This document shows, piece after piece, positions 34,678 through 43,377 of a DNA stretch of 64,000 bases. Made by a program: the position numbers and the translations under genes. The notes under the pieces are model-generated. The model did not search any database, had not been told where the DNA came from, and was given only the letters and a program-made list of their open reading frames with translations. The number at the start of each line of letters is the position of its first letter. Within the stretch, counting starts at the first letter, position 1. Source of the DNA: an uncultured Clostridia bacterium. Its GTDB lineage: Bacteria; Bacillota; Clostridia; Lachnospirales; CAG-274. The stretch lies in NCBI GenBank assembly GCA_947589665.1, contig CANQBJ010000001.1, positions 1 through 64,000 of the forward strand, read 5' to 3'.

Positions 34678-35199
34678 TTATGCCTCTGCGGGTGCCTCTG
34701 CCTCGGCAGGAGCCTCGCCGTCCTTGTCTGCGATCGCCTGGATAACTCTTGCAAAAGAACCCATAGGTGACTTGAAGCTTCCAAGAAGCTTTGAAAGAAG
34801 TACATCTCTTGGCGGGATATCTGCAACAGCGACCATGCCATCTGCATCGTAGCAGGTGCCTTCTATAACACCGGCCTTGAATTCAAGCACCTTGGCATTT
34901 TTTCTGAACTTGTTGATAATGCCTGCAGCAGTGGTAGGATCCTCGTAGCATATAGCTATAGCGCTGGGACCTGCAAAGTATTCCTTTAAGCCCTCAAACT
35001 GAGTACCGTCAACTGCAAAGCTCATCATAGTGTTCTTATAAACCTTGTAATCAACACCTGCTTCTCTTAACTGCTTTCTCAGATCGGTATCCTGAGCAAC
35101 AGTAAGACCTCTGGCATCGACCAGTACAGCAGAAGTAGCCTTCTCAAGCTTTTCCTTGATCTCGTTTATAACAACCTGCTTCTGTTCAACATTTGCCAT
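34678..35199 (-). CDS. rplJ: 50S ribosomal protein L10
   Basis: L10, 173 residues, the base of the L7/L12 stalk. It starts MANVEQKQVVINEIKEKLEKA, and has the family pattern LRKQLREAGVDYKVYKNT. The ATG at 35199 is backed by a GGAGG site; a longer frame upstream would run through the leader RNA. The acidic Ala/Glu-rich tail (EAPAEAEAPAEA) is the L12-binding end. Confidence 0.97.
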   Translation of the reverse strand: MANVEQKQVVINEIKEKLEKATSAVLVDARGLTVAQDTDLRKQLREAGVDYKVYKNTMMSFAVDGTQFEGLKEYFAGPSAIAICYEDPTTAAGIINKFRKNAKVLEFKAGVIEGTCYDADGMVAVADIPPRDVLLSKLLGSFKSPMGSFARVIQAIADKDGEAPAEAEAPAEA

Positions 35200-35232
35200 A
35201 ACCTTTACACCTCCTATAGAATATGAGCCGTA

Positions 35233-35337
35233 TAAAAAAACTCTCTGCCCGCGGACAGAGAGAGATAAATACAAATACGATGTATCCTCGGCAGGTAGAT
35301 ATACGTTACGACTTTCGTCACCTGCTGTCTACGGCAC
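35233..35337 (-). promoter_or_regulatory. L10 leader RNA with attenuator
   Basis: On the minus strand the leader has the characteristic parts GACAGCAGGTG (from about 35335) and CCTGCCGAGGA (to about 35285) of the L10 leader, which binds L10. Between it and rplJ is a stem CTCTCTG/CAGAGAG (35241-35262) followed by seven T residues, a transcription terminator. The arrangement shows regulation of rplJ-rplL by attenuation. Confidence 0.88.
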
Positions 35338-35344
35338 TTTTGAT

Positions 35345-35373
35345 ATAATAACATATTATGTATATTTTGTCAA
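35345..35373 (-). promoter_or_regulatory. Promoter of rplJ-rplL
   Basis: On the minus strand a perfect TTGACA (35368-35373) is 17 bases from TATTAT (35345-35350), directly before the L10 leader. Confidence 0.88.
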
Positions 35374-35375
35374 TA

Positions 35376-35762
35376 TTATTTTTTCAATTTCTCCAGCACG
35401 TTCCTGCCTATAGCCATATTTGTGCCGCTGTGGTCTATCACTATGCCTGTGTAGGAGGCATTTTCGCTTTCCACCAGGTCCAGAATTGCCTTGAAGTCCA
35501 GCTCTACAAACTGGACGTCGCTCCGCCACTTGGATATTTCGTCTACTGTTGTAAACACCATTAAATAGTTATGTCCCTCTGATGCTATGGAGAAGTGGGA
35601 AATTTCGCTTAAGGTCTCTCTTCCGTTCTCGCCCTTGTGAGTTTTAGCTATCATAGGCACAAGAAAGCTCTCCTTGGTCAGCTCGCTTATAAATTCTGCC
35701 TTAGCCTCTCTTGTGTTTTCGTTTTTGACCCTTTCCATTATCATGGATAATCTTTTGCTCAT
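35376..35762 (-). CDS. SseB family protein (single-domain)
   Basis: A 128-residue SseB N-domain-like protein, recognised by the pattern EISHFSIASEGHNYLMVFTTVDEISKW, which matches the larger protein encoded just upstream (SMKTSGGLEYLVTFTSMEEMNKW). SseB proteins are named for enhanced serine sensitivity in E. coli; the molecular role is not settled. It follows the larger SseB gene by 9 bp, so the two look like a duplication in one operon. It stops only two bases before the -35 box of rplJ. Confidence 0.8.
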   Translation of the reverse strand: MSKRLSMIMERVKNENTREAKAEFISELTKESFLVPMIAKTHKGENGRETLSEISHFSIASEGHNYLMVFTTVDEISKWRSDVQFVELDFKAILDLVESENASYTGIVIDHSGTNMAIGRNVLEKLKK

Positions 35763-35771
35763 TGCATGTCC

Positions 35772-36563
35772 TCACTTCTTATAGAATGGCTCTACACCCT
35801 GTATACTCTTTTTTGCTACCTTGTCAAAGGCAGGCATAAGACCTATGGTATCGCCTTTTTTGATTACTGTGTGCGCGGCTGCCGCCACCTTGTCAAACTC
35901 CTCCTTAAGTCCTTCGCCCTGTGAGCAGAAGTCAACTATTATAATGGGAGTAGCCTTTTCCTCGCCCTTTCTTATGGTCTGCATAATATAGGCTGCCCTT
36001 ATGCACTCTCTTTGTGACATATAGTCTGTAAGTGCCTTTATAAGAGGCTTCGGCGGGTTTTTGACAACGGTGAGTCCCATATTGTTCTTTGTTTCGATCC
36101 TTTCGGGACGTATTATCATTGTGAGATCATTGACTCTTTCCACACCTTCGATAAAGTTTTTCTTAACGGCTACATTACAGCCGCAGGGGTCTATGACAAA
36201 TCCGTCATAGCTCTCCTTTTCGTTCATAACTATTCTCTTGATGCTGTCGTATCGGCGCACAAGATACATTTTATTGGGATTTTTGTTCCACTTGTTCATT
36301 TCCTCCATAGAGGTGAAGGTCACAAGATATTCAAGACCGCCGCTTGTTTTCATAGAAAGAAAATTAACAGTAGCGTCCTCGGGTATAGTATTGTTCACAG
36401 GCTCAGGGATTATAAGCACAGGCAATATAAGTGATGAGCCTACAAGAGCCTGTATAAACCACAGCCTGTCCTCTCTCGTGCCTGTTTTTTTCATTTTTTC
36501 CGCAAGCTCTGCCAGTCTTTTGTTATCTATGGTATCTGTCCTTGGGGTATCGGAATTTGCCAT
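35772..36563 (-). CDS. SseB family protein (two-domain)
   Basis: A 263-residue protein with an SseB N-terminal domain (about residues 15-130) followed by a C-terminal domain (about 145-255) of the SseB_C type, seen in PKPLIKALTDYMSQRECIRAAYIMQ and IIIVDFCSQGEGLKEEFDKVA. No signal peptide or membrane segment is present, so it acts in the cytoplasm. It is upstream of the smaller SseB gene and 86 bp downstream of the nitronate monooxygenase-like gene. The function of the family is poorly known. Confidence 0.82.
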   Translation of the reverse strand: MANSDTPRTDTIDNKRLAELAEKMKKTGTREDRLWFIQALVGSSLILPVLIIPEPVNNTIPEDATVNFLSMKTSGGLEYLVTFTSMEEMNKWNKNPNKMYLVRRYDSIKRIVMNEKESYDGFVIDPCGCNVAVKKNFIEGVERVNDLTMIIRPERIETKNNMGLTVVKNPPKPLIKALTDYMSQRECIRAAYIMQTIRKGEEKATPIIIVDFCSQGEGLKEEFDKVAAAAHTVIKKGDTIGLMPAFDKVAKKSIQGVEPFYKK

Positions 36564-36649
36564 TATTTACCTCTTTCTGCAAAAAAGGACGACACTATCC
36601 TCCGTTTTTACGGCTGACTGCCCCCTCATGTCATCCCTTTAAGTCCTTT

Positions 36650-37699
36650 TTATTCTCTTGTCAATTCGTCAATTATATCCTTGACGGTAGTTATCTTGTC
36701 TATCTTATATACATTCTCGCCGCAGAATACAAGAGCATTGTCCATATCTCCGTTGGCGCCGTTGAAAAGTGCTGCTGATATGCAGTAGGGCGTTGTGGCG
36801 GGATCGCAGTGGTGCAGACATCTGAAGCATCTAGTTACCTTGCATCCCTTTGGCACAACATTCTTAATAAAATTATTGCGGATAGCTCTGCCGGGCATAC
36901 CCACAGGGCTTTTGACTATAGCGACGTCCTCTCTTTTGGCGTCTACATAGGCCTGCTTAAAGGCTATGTCTGCGTCACATTCCTCAGTAGCCACAAAGCG
37001 TGTTGCCATCTGAACACCGTCAAGCCCCAGGTCGTTTAAGCAGTGGTCTATATCCTCCTTGTAAAATACGCCTCCGCCGAATACGACAGGTATCCTTTTA
37101 CCTGTTTTTTCCTCAAACTCCCTGCGTGCTTCAAGTATATTAAGTATTTCTCCGTCAAAATTATCTATGTTCTCTGCCTCATCGGCTTTAAAGCCCAGAT
37201 GACCGCCTGCCTTGGGACCCTCTATCACTACAAGGTCTGCCACTCTGTCATATTTTTTTATCCAGCGTGAAAGTATTACCTTAAACGCCTTTGCTGAGGA
37301 AACTATGGGAGCCAGCTTTATATGCGCTCCCTGGGCATACTTAGGCAGGTCCATAGGCAGACCCGCTCCGGATATTATAATATCGGCGCCGTTTTCTATA
37401 CAGCATTTTACATATTCTTCATAGTGTGTGGCCGCTACCATAATATTGACGCCTATGATGCCGCCTTTTGAAATTTCCTTGGCAAGCTTTATTTCCCTTG
37501 ACAGGGCTCTCATATTTGCCTCAACGGTATTGGTATAGAAATCCTTTTCCCTGAAACCGGGCTGCGCGGCGCTTATAACGCCTATTGCGCCTTCCCTTGC
37601 AACTGCTCCCGCAAGCTTGTGCAGACTGATGCCTACACCCATACCCCCCTGTATTATAGGAATTTTTGCTGTTATATCGCCTATAACCAATTCTTTCAT
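36650..37699 (-). CDS. Nitronate monooxygenase-like flavoprotein
   Basis: A 349-residue FMN-dependent TIM barrel of the NPD/nitronate monooxygenase group. It has the N-terminal IPIIQGGMGVGIS, the FMN-binding GPKAGGHLGF (about residues 162-171) and VVFGGGVF with GVQMATRFVATEE, all standard for the family. Similar proteins include FabK-type enoyl-ACP reductases, but no fatty-acid genes are near, so I prefer the nitronate monooxygenase-like call. It has its own promoter. Confidence 0.85.
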   Translation of the reverse strand: MKELVIGDITAKIPIIQGGMGVGISLHKLAGAVAREGAIGVISAAQPGFREKDFYTNTVEANMRALSREIKLAKEISKGGIIGVNIMVAATHYEEYVKCCIENGADIIISGAGLPMDLPKYAQGAHIKLAPIVSSAKAFKVILSRWIKKYDRVADLVVIEGPKAGGHLGFKADEAENIDNFDGEILNILEARREFEEKTGKRIPVVFGGGVFYKEDIDHCLNDLGLDGVQMATRFVATEECDADIAFKQAYVDAKREDVAIVKSPVGMPGRAIRNNFIKNVVPKGCKVTRCFRCLHHCDPATTPYCISAALFNGANGDMDNALVFCGENVYKIDKITTVKDIIDELTRE

Positions 37700-37759
37700 A
37701 ATATTACCTCATCTATATAAAACCTGCTTTGAAGCCTGTAATTAATTTCATACAGTGTA

Positions 37760-37788
37760 ATTATATCATCTTTAAATGCCTTTGTCCA
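37760..37788 (-). promoter_or_regulatory. Promoter of the nitronate monooxygenase-like gene
   Basis: On the minus strand TGGACA (37783-37788) is 17 bases from a perfect TATAAT (37760-37765), about 60 bp upstream of the start codon. Confidence 0.82.
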
Positions 37789-37807
37789 CAATTAATTTAT
37801 ATCAAAA

Positions 37808-38725
37808 TCATATTAAGTTTGCCAGCATTATCACAACAGGCAGTGAAATTGCCGAAAGGAGAGTCGATACTGTATATAACTCTGAGGCATATACGGCGTT
37901 CCTGTTGTAGCGTATGGCAAACATTGTGCAGGAGGCGCCTACGGGGCAGGCTATTTCTATTATCGATGTCATAGTAAGGACCTCGTCGGCTCTGAAAAGC
38001 CGCAGTATTACTGCCGCTGCTATGGGGATTATCAAGAGCTTTAAAAGGCACACATAGTAAAGACGCATATTTCTGACTGCCTTTATAATGTCTGACTGCG
38101 CCATAGTCACACCTGCCACTATCATGGCAAGAGGCGTGTTCATATCCGCAATATGGCTGAAAGCCTCGTCTGCCTGGGCAAAGAGCCTTATCCTGAGACA
38201 AAAGCATACTATACCCAGAAGAGCCGCTATTACACAGGGCGAGCATATGCCCTTTAATATATGCTTTGCACTGGTCTTGCCCGTCATAAGCATATAGCCC
38301 TGTGTCCACAGAAGTATGTTGAACACAGCTATATAGGAGGCAAGATAAAATACGCCCTCCTGTCCGAAAAGAGCGTTTATGATAGGTATGCCTATAAATC
38401 CGCAGTTGGAGTATATGGCGGAAACTCTTTCTATATCGTAATTTTCATTTTTACTGCTTATGGCGATATATGAAATAAGTATTGCTGCTGCGTGGCATAT
38501 AAATGCAAATAATATGGATATCCACAGCCTTACAAAAAGCTCATGGGTGAAATCCATCTGAAAGCTCATAAATATCACTACGGGATTTACCACAAGCAAA
38601 AGCAGGTTTGAAAGAGTTGAATTGCCTTCCCTTGTGACTATATTTGTCTTGTAGGCTATTACTCCCGCAATCAGTATTATGAACATTACTATCATTTTCT
38701 GAAAAGCTATAAGTGCCAGTTCCAT
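37808..38725 (-). CDS. AEC family transporter
   Basis: A 305-residue membrane protein with about ten hydrophobic segments, of the auxin efflux carrier (AEC) type, which exports organic acids in bacteria such as malate permeases. Typical stretches are ISAIYSNCGFIGIPIINALFG and TLSNLLLLVVNPVVIFMSF. It starts one base past the end of ybaK, so it is in the same operon. The substrate is unknown. Confidence 0.88.
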   Translation of the reverse strand: MELALIAFQKMIVMFIILIAGVIAYKTNIVTREGNSTLSNLLLLVVNPVVIFMSFQMDFTHELFVRLWISILFAFICHAAAILISYIAISSKNENYDIERVSAIYSNCGFIGIPIINALFGQEGVFYLASYIAVFNILLWTQGYMLMTGKTSAKHILKGICSPCVIAALLGIVCFCLRIRLFAQADEAFSHIADMNTPLAMIVAGVTMAQSDIIKAVRNMRLYYVCLLKLLIIPIAAAVILRLFRADEVLTMTSIIEIACPVGASCTMFAIRYNRNAVYASELYTVSTLLSAISLPVVIMLANLI

Positions 38726-38726
38726 A

Positions 38727-39221
38727 TTAGCTCTCCTTGTGTATTATATCTTCAAATTTGCCGTTTATAACGGATATAAGGTCCTTTGGTCTCATAATTA
38801 TCTGTGAGCCTATACGTCCGCCGCTTATTATTATTTTATCAAGAGCCTTTGCGCTGCCGTCCACTACGGTAACAAAGCTTTTCTTCATACCTAAGGGAGA
38901 GCAGCCGCCTCTTATGTAGCCCGTTATCTTGTTTATATCCCTTACATGTATCATTTCAACAGACTTTTCGCCTACGCTTTTCGCCGCCTTCTTAAGATCA
39001 AGCTCCTCTGCAACAGGTATCACGAATACAAAAAAATCCTTGCTTTTGCCTTCTGTCACCAGTGTTTTGTACATAAGCTCTTCAGGCTCTCCCAGCTTAC
39101 GTGCTATGGATATACCGTCTACGAACTCGTCGCATTCATAGGTCACTACCTCATAGTCTATTTTGTTTCTGTCCAGTATACGCATTGCGTTTGTCTTTAT
39201 GTCCTTATCCTTCTTTGCCAT
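38727..39221 (-). CDS. ybaK: Cys-tRNA(Pro) deacylase YbaK/EbsC
   Basis: A 164-residue YbaK-type editing protein, which removes Cys from mischarged tRNA-Pro. It has the conserved central KTLVTEG, VIPVAEELDLKKAAKSVG, GYIRGGCSPLGMKK and the C-terminal KIIISGGRIGSQI. Length is normal. It lies 20 bp after the amidohydrolase gene and just before the AEC transporter gene in a minus-strand series. Confidence 0.92.
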   Translation of the reverse strand: MAKKDKDIKTNAMRILDRNKIDYEVVTYECDEFVDGISIARKLGEPEELMYKTLVTEGKSKDFFVFVIPVAEELDLKKAAKSVGEKSVEMIHVRDINKITGYIRGGCSPLGMKKSFVTVVDGSAKALDKIIISGGRIGSQIIMRPKDLISVINGKFEDIIHKES

Positions 39222-39241
39222 TTCTCTACCCGTCTGAATTT

Positions 39242-40504
39242 CTAAATTTGCTTTATCCTTTCCGTTATCTCAGTACATTTGCCGTAAAGTTTTTCTATAT
39301 CCTCGCCTATGAAGAACTCTCCCCTTTCATAGAGTATATTTCCGTTTACCATAGTAAGGGCAATGTTTTCATTGCCGCCGCTGTATACTATATTCTTGAC
39401 AATATTGTTCACAGGCTGCATATTGGGTCTGTCAAGGTCTATCATTATGATATCCGCAAGCTTGCCCTCTGCAAGACAGTCGTTGTCCGTACCCATGGCA
39501 TAAGCGCCGTTCTTGCAAGCCATTTCAATGACCCTTTCAGGCACAAGGGCAGATGCGTCCTCCGTCTGTAGCTTCTGCAAAGCTGTGGCAAGATACATTT
39601 CTCTGAACATAGAAAGGGCATTGTTGCTTGCGGGACCGTCCGTACCTATGGCAAGCCTTATATCCTCCTTATCAAGCCTTGAAAGAGGCGCTATACCGCT
39701 TGCCAGCTTGCAGTTGGAGGCAGGGTTCGTAACTGCCGTTATGTCTTTTTTCTCTTTCAGTATTTCAATATCCCTGCCGCTTAAGTGTACACAGTGGAAA
39801 AGACTTCCGCCGTAGTCAATAAGCCCTAGGTCGTTAAAAAGTTCAACAGGGCTTTTGCCGTGGCGCTGTATGCACTCTGCCACTTCCTTTTTTGTCTCAG
39901 AGCAGTGAGTGGAAACGGGAGCTTTATATTTCCCTGCTATATCCGCGATATCCCTGAGTATAGATATATCCGTTGTATACTCTGCATGAAAGCCAAGCTG
40001 GAAGCTGACGGTATCACAGTAATTGTTGTATTTGTCATAGTTTTCCTCAAGCTCTGGGGCGCTTGACGTAAAGTTGTTCACAGAGCCACATATGGCCGTG
40101 CGAAAGCCTGTGGACTTAGCTGCCTCTGCAATAGCGTGGGGAAACATATACATATCGAAGGCAGAGGTTATGCCTCCCGATACAAATTCCGCCACAGCCA
40201 GCTTTGACAAATAGTATGCGTCGTCGTCCGTAAGCCTTGCCTCCATAGGGAATACCGTTTCATTGAGCCATCTGTCAAGAGGCAGATCGTCGGCGCAGGA
40301 ACGCAGGAAGGTCATAGGCGAATGGGTATGAGCATTCTTGAAGCCCGGCATAAGCACATTGCCCTTGCAGTCTATCTCGCGTTCAAATACGCCGTGCTTA
40401 GCCCTTCCTATGTATTCAATTTTATTTCCCTTTACCCACAGCTCATTGTTTTCTATGATATTAAAATTGCCGTCGAGTATTTTACAGTTATAAAATCTTA
40501 TCAT
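39242..40504 (-). CDS. Amidohydrolase, SAH/MTA or adenosine deaminase-like
   Basis: A 420-residue deaminase of the MtaD/SsnA type. The metal-binding HxH is His59 and His61 in NAHTHSPMTFLRSCADDLPL; further ligands are the His in VSTHCSETKKE and the Asp in IGTDGPASNN. The ATG at 40504 overlaps the purine nucleoside phosphorylase stop (ATGA), so the two are translationally coupled; a longer frame further upstream lies within that gene. The pairing suggests joint salvage of nucleosides: deamination of adenosine, methylthioadenosine or S-adenosylhomocysteine and phosphorolysis of the product. The exact substrate cannot be read. Confidence 0.87.
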   Translation of the reverse strand: MIRFYNCKILDGNFNIIENNELWVKGNKIEYIGRAKHGVFEREIDCKGNVLMPGFKNAHTHSPMTFLRSCADDLPLDRWLNETVFPMEARLTDDDAYYLSKLAVAEFVSGGITSAFDMYMFPHAIAEAAKSTGFRTAICGSVNNFTSSAPELEENYDKYNNYCDTVSFQLGFHAEYTTDISILRDIADIAGKYKAPVSTHCSETKKEVAECIQRHGKSPVELFNDLGLIDYGGSLFHCVHLSGRDIEILKEKKDITAVTNPASNCKLASGIAPLSRLDKEDIRLAIGTDGPASNNALSMFREMYLATALQKLQTEDASALVPERVIEMACKNGAYAMGTDNDCLAEGKLADIIMIDLDRPNMQPVNNIVKNIVYSGGNENIALTMVNGNILYERGEFFIGEDIEKLYGKCTEITERIKQI

Positions 40505-41316
40505 TTCAGTCCTCCGAATGCTTCTGCAGACGCCTTTATGATCCTTTTGAAAAGTGGAGCCGCCTTGTCCGCCGCCTCCTGTACATCCTTGTGGCTTAGG
40601 GGTTCGTCTGTCATTCCTGCCGCAAGATTGGATATACAGGAAATTCCGCAGACTCTCATACCGCAGTGCTTTGCCGCTATTGCCTCGCATACTGTACTCA
40701 TACCTACTGCGTCTGCGCCCAGCTTCTCAAGGAGCTTTATTTCGGCAGGCGTTTCAAAATTGGGACCGCAGGTCTGGGCATATATTCCCTCTTTTAAAAA
40801 CACACCGCTGTCCCCTGCCTTTTTCTTTATAATGTCTATAAGCTCTCTGTCATATACATTTGTCATATCGGGAAATCTTACTCCCAGCTCCTCTATATTT
40901 TTGCCTCTCAGCGGAGAAGGCACGAAAAATGATATATGATCCTTTATTATCATAAGGTCGCCGGGGTCAAGGTCAAAGCCTATGCCTCCTGCGGCATTTG
41001 TAAGCATAAGTATTTCTGCGCCCAGAAGCTTCATTATCCTTATAGGCAGCACTACCTTCTCCATATCGTAGCCCTCGTAATAGTGTACTCTTCCCTGCAT
41101 TATCACAACAGGCGTGCTTCCTATATAGCCAAATACAAATCTGCCCTTGTGTCCCTCTACGGTAGATATGGGAAAATCGGGTATATCGTTGTAATCGACA
41201 ACTGCTCTTATGCTTATTTCATCGGCAAGGGCGCCTAAGCCTGAGCCAAGCACTATAGCGACCCTTGGCACAAAGTCGGTCTTTTCTCTTATGGCATTTA
41301 TTATATTCTCAAACAT
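40501..41316 (-). CDS. Purine nucleoside phosphorylase
   Basis: A 271-residue trimeric-type (PNP I) enzyme that splits inosine and guanosine with phosphate. Typical stretches are VAIVLGSGLGALADEI (about 19-34), GHKGRFVFGYIG, MQGRVHYYEGYD, LTNAAGGI and the active-site region GVYAQTCGPNFETPAEIKLL-like sequence near residue 185, with GMSTVCEAIAAKHCGM. It lies 11 bp after apbE and overlaps the deaminase gene. Length agrees with the family. Confidence 0.94.
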   Translation of the reverse strand: MFENIINAIREKTDFVPRVAIVLGSGLGALADEISIRAVVDYNDIPDFPISTVEGHKGRFVFGYIGSTPVVIMQGRVHYYEGYDMEKVVLPIRIMKLLGAEILMLTNAAGGIGFDLDPGDLMIIKDHISFFVPSPLRGKNIEELGVRFPDMTNVYDRELIDIIKKKAGDSGVFLKEGIYAQTCGPNFETPAEIKLLEKLGADAVGMSTVCEAIAAKHCGMRVCGISCISNLAAGMTDEPLSHKDVQEAADKAAPLFKRIIKASAEAFGGLK

Positions 41317-41327
41317 AAAATCCCTCC

Positions 41328-42311
41328 TTATTCTTCGGTTATTATGCGGTCCTCATTATCTACCCATACTGCCTTAAAGCCCTTTTCCTTAGCTATTTTT
41401 CTGCCCTGCTCACAGGGAAGTATGAAAAGATAGGTTGAATATATATCTCCCTCCAGGGAGCTTTCGCTTACTATTGTAACGGACTTGTTTTTATCCGCAG
41501 GCATAAGCGTGTCCTTGTCTATTATGTGGTGATATATACTGCCGTTGTATATATAGAACCTCTGATAGTTCCCGCTTGAAACGGCAGATTGATTTTCAAT
41601 ATCCATTTTATACACAAATTCGGTGCTGCCCTCCTCAGGCTTCTGCACTCCTATTTTCCAGCAAGGCTTTCTGCTGTCTGTTAGTCCTATTACATTGCCG
41701 CCTAGGTTCAGAAGTCCTGCGGTAATCCCTCTTTCATTAAGGTACTTCCTTGCCTTGTCTGCCGCATAGCCCTTTGCTATGGCGCCCAGGTCTATGGAGG
41801 CGTCCTTATCCTTTATAAATATGGTCATATCCTTATCATTGAGAACTATATTGTCTATGTCTGTATGCTCCGCCGCCGCTTTTAGCTCCTCCACAGTGGG
41901 TATGGCTGCATTTTCGGGATCATCAAGAGCCCTTTCCCTGTAATTATGCCATATGTTCAGTACGGAGCCCATAGCTATATTTATATAGCCATCGGTCTTG
42001 TCATAGGCGGCTACTCCCTCCTTCACTATATTGTAAAGGTCCTCTTCAACTTTAACAGGGGCAATGCCTGCATTGTCGTTTACTGTCTTTATATTTGCCT
42101 CATCGTAGGTGTTATATATGTCAAAGAGTCTGTGAAGCCTCAGCATTTCATCGTGAAGTCCGTCGGATATCTGGTCGAACTCAGACTGGGAATTGCAGTA
42201 AAGCTGCAGCGTCGTATAGGTGTCGAATATATCGAAGTACTGTGTGCTGTATTCCTTCTGTCCACAGCCCGTAAGAAATAAAAGGCAAAGTATAATAAAT
42301 ATTTTTTTCAT
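41328..42311 (-). CDS. apbE: FAD:protein FMN transferase, ApbE lipoprotein
   Basis: ApbE attaches FMN to Thr/Ser of target flavoproteins outside the membrane. The 327-residue product is a lipoprotein with lipobox LTGC (Cys16), which places it outside the cell membrane. It shows the family motifs DTYTTL, DLGAIAKGYAADKA (about residues 174-187), LLNLGGNV and the C-terminal SSGNYQRF with HHIIDKDT. It is last of the three-gene cassette (NusG_II, Gx transporter, ApbE), and overlaps the transporter gene by four bases. A likely client flavoprotein is not encoded in the cassette. Confidence 0.94.
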   Translation of the reverse strand: MKKIFIILCLLFLTGCGQKEYSTQYFDIFDTYTTLQLYCNSQSEFDQISDGLHDEMLRLHRLFDIYNTYDEANIKTVNDNAGIAPVKVEEDLYNIVKEGVAAYDKTDGYINIAMGSVLNIWHNYRERALDDPENAAIPTVEELKAAAEHTDIDNIVLNDKDMTIFIKDKDASIDLGAIAKGYAADKARKYLNERGITAGLLNLGGNVIGLTDSRKPCWKIGVQKPEEGSTEFVYKMDIENQSAVSSGNYQRFYIYNGSIYHHIIDKDTLMPADKNKSVTIVSESSLEGDIYSTYLFILPCEQGRKIAKEKGFKAVWVDNEDRIITEE

Positions 42312-42817
42312 CTGTTTGCCTCCTTAAGGGGATATGAAAGCACGGGCAAAAGCGTCTTTAAGAGTATGCCCGTGATGGAGCCCATTACCACTCCCGAAAC
42401 AATAAGAACGGGCAAATACATATAAGCATAGGCATTGAGCATAACGGAAACTGCCATTATCTGACCTATGTTGTGGGCTATGGCTCCCGATATGCTCAGC
42501 AGCAGATAGGATATCCTTTCCTTAAAAATACTGTGGAGAAATATTATCACAAGTATGGAAAGCATACCTCCGCAAAGACTGAGTATGCCTGCCACTGCTC
42601 CCCTTGTTATAAGTACGAATATGCCCTTTGCTATATTAAGGGCAAAGGCATATTTCCTGCCTATGAAAAACAGCGTAAACATTACCACTATGTTGGCAAG
42701 TCCCAGCTTTACTCCGGGTATGGCAGTAAAGGACGGAAGCATAGACTCAAATATGGAAAGCACTATTGTAAGAGTAAGGAGCATTGCCATATATGTAATA
42801 TATTTTGTTCTGTTCAT
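42308..42817 (-). CDS. Gx transporter family protein (heptaprenyl diphosphate synthase component I-like)
   Basis: A 169-residue membrane protein with about five hydrophobic segments, of the family called Gx transporter or HepS component I. Typical stretches are IPGVKLGLANIVVMFTLFFIG and GAIAHNIGQIMAV. The ATG at 42817 (MNRTKY) is preceded by a GAGGTG site; an upstream ATG in frame would run through the NusG_II gene. From studies of flavin-based electron transfer loci, this family appears next to ApbE and NusG_II proteins (as EetB-like and EetA-like, as I recall). The role here is inferred from that context. Confidence 0.85.
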   Translation of the reverse strand: MNRTKYITYMAMLLTLTIVLSIFESMLPSFTAIPGVKLGLANIVVMFTLFFIGRKYAFALNIAKGIFVLITRGAVAGILSLCGGMLSILVIIFLHSIFKERISYLLLSISGAIAHNIGQIMAVSVMLNAYAYMYLPVLIVSGVVMGSITGILLKTLLPVLSYPLKEANR

Positions 42818-42825
42818 AATGCACC

Positions 42826-43188
42826 TCACAATACAGCGTCGGTATCGCCGCCCGCTATCCTCAGCACCAGCCTGTTGGGCAGACAGACGGCAGTCTGTCC
42901 CTTCTTGTCTATAAAGCCTGTGTTCACACATATCTTGTCGGGACAGTCGGAGCTTACAAACCTTGCCTTGCCGTCCTTTACCTCAAATACTACCTCCATT
43001 CCCTCGGGAGAATAGGAGGCGTCCCTGCTCAAATCAAGGGTTTTGATGACTTTGCCGTCAAGAAGTATCTCGGCCTTTTCACCCTCTTTTATAAAGGGCT
43101 TTATGCCGAAATACAGTACTATGGCTATCATAATTATTATGCCTATCATTATTATATCCTTATTTCTGAAAAAAACATTTTTATCCAT
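42826..43188 (-). CDS. NusG domain II-containing membrane-anchored protein (EetA-like)
   Basis: A 120-residue protein with one N-terminal transmembrane helix (about residues 10-30) and an extracytoplasmic domain carrying the NusG_II motif SSDCPDKICVNTG and the following TAVCLPNRLVLRI. Three Cys residues are present in the motif region. It starts the operon that continues with the Gx transporter 8 bp downstream, apbE, and the nucleoside genes. From the context it may be part of a membrane flavin/electron transfer unit. Confidence 0.85.
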   Translation of the reverse strand: MDKNVFFRNKDIIMIGIIIMIAIVLYFGIKPFIKEGEKAEILLDGKVIKTLDLSRDASYSPEGMEVVFEVKDGKARFVSSDCPDKICVNTGFIDKKGQTAVCLPNRLVLRIAGGDTDAVL

Positions 43189-43377
43189 ATTATTTCACCA
43201 ATATAATTTTAATTTGTTTTTCAGACGATGTCAATAGGCGAGATATCAAAACTGAGGGCAGCAATAAAAACGACCTGCTTCCGAGAGTATATCATCTCTG
43301 AAAACAGGTCGTTTCAGGGGCTGTCGCAATAAGCATTAAAGAAAAATAAGCTACTGCGATAGGCTTTTTGATTTTTA
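43189..43377. other. Intergenic region with two hairpins
   Basis: This gap has no supported gene. It contains a stem AACGACCTG (43269-43277) / CAGGTCGTT (43305-43313), with a second AGAG/CTCT pairing inside, and a longer imperfect stem (GCTGTCGCA / TGCGATAGG, about 43320-43363) followed by a T-rich run that could act as a terminator on the plus strand. The structured repeat at 43378-43651 begins directly afterwards. Confidence 0.5.

Noticed and set aside
36650-37699. FabK-type enoyl-ACP reductase for the nitronate monooxygenase-like gene
   Set aside because: No fatty-acid synthesis genes are adjacent and the sequence pattern fits the broader nitronate monooxygenase group; the distinction is not certain.
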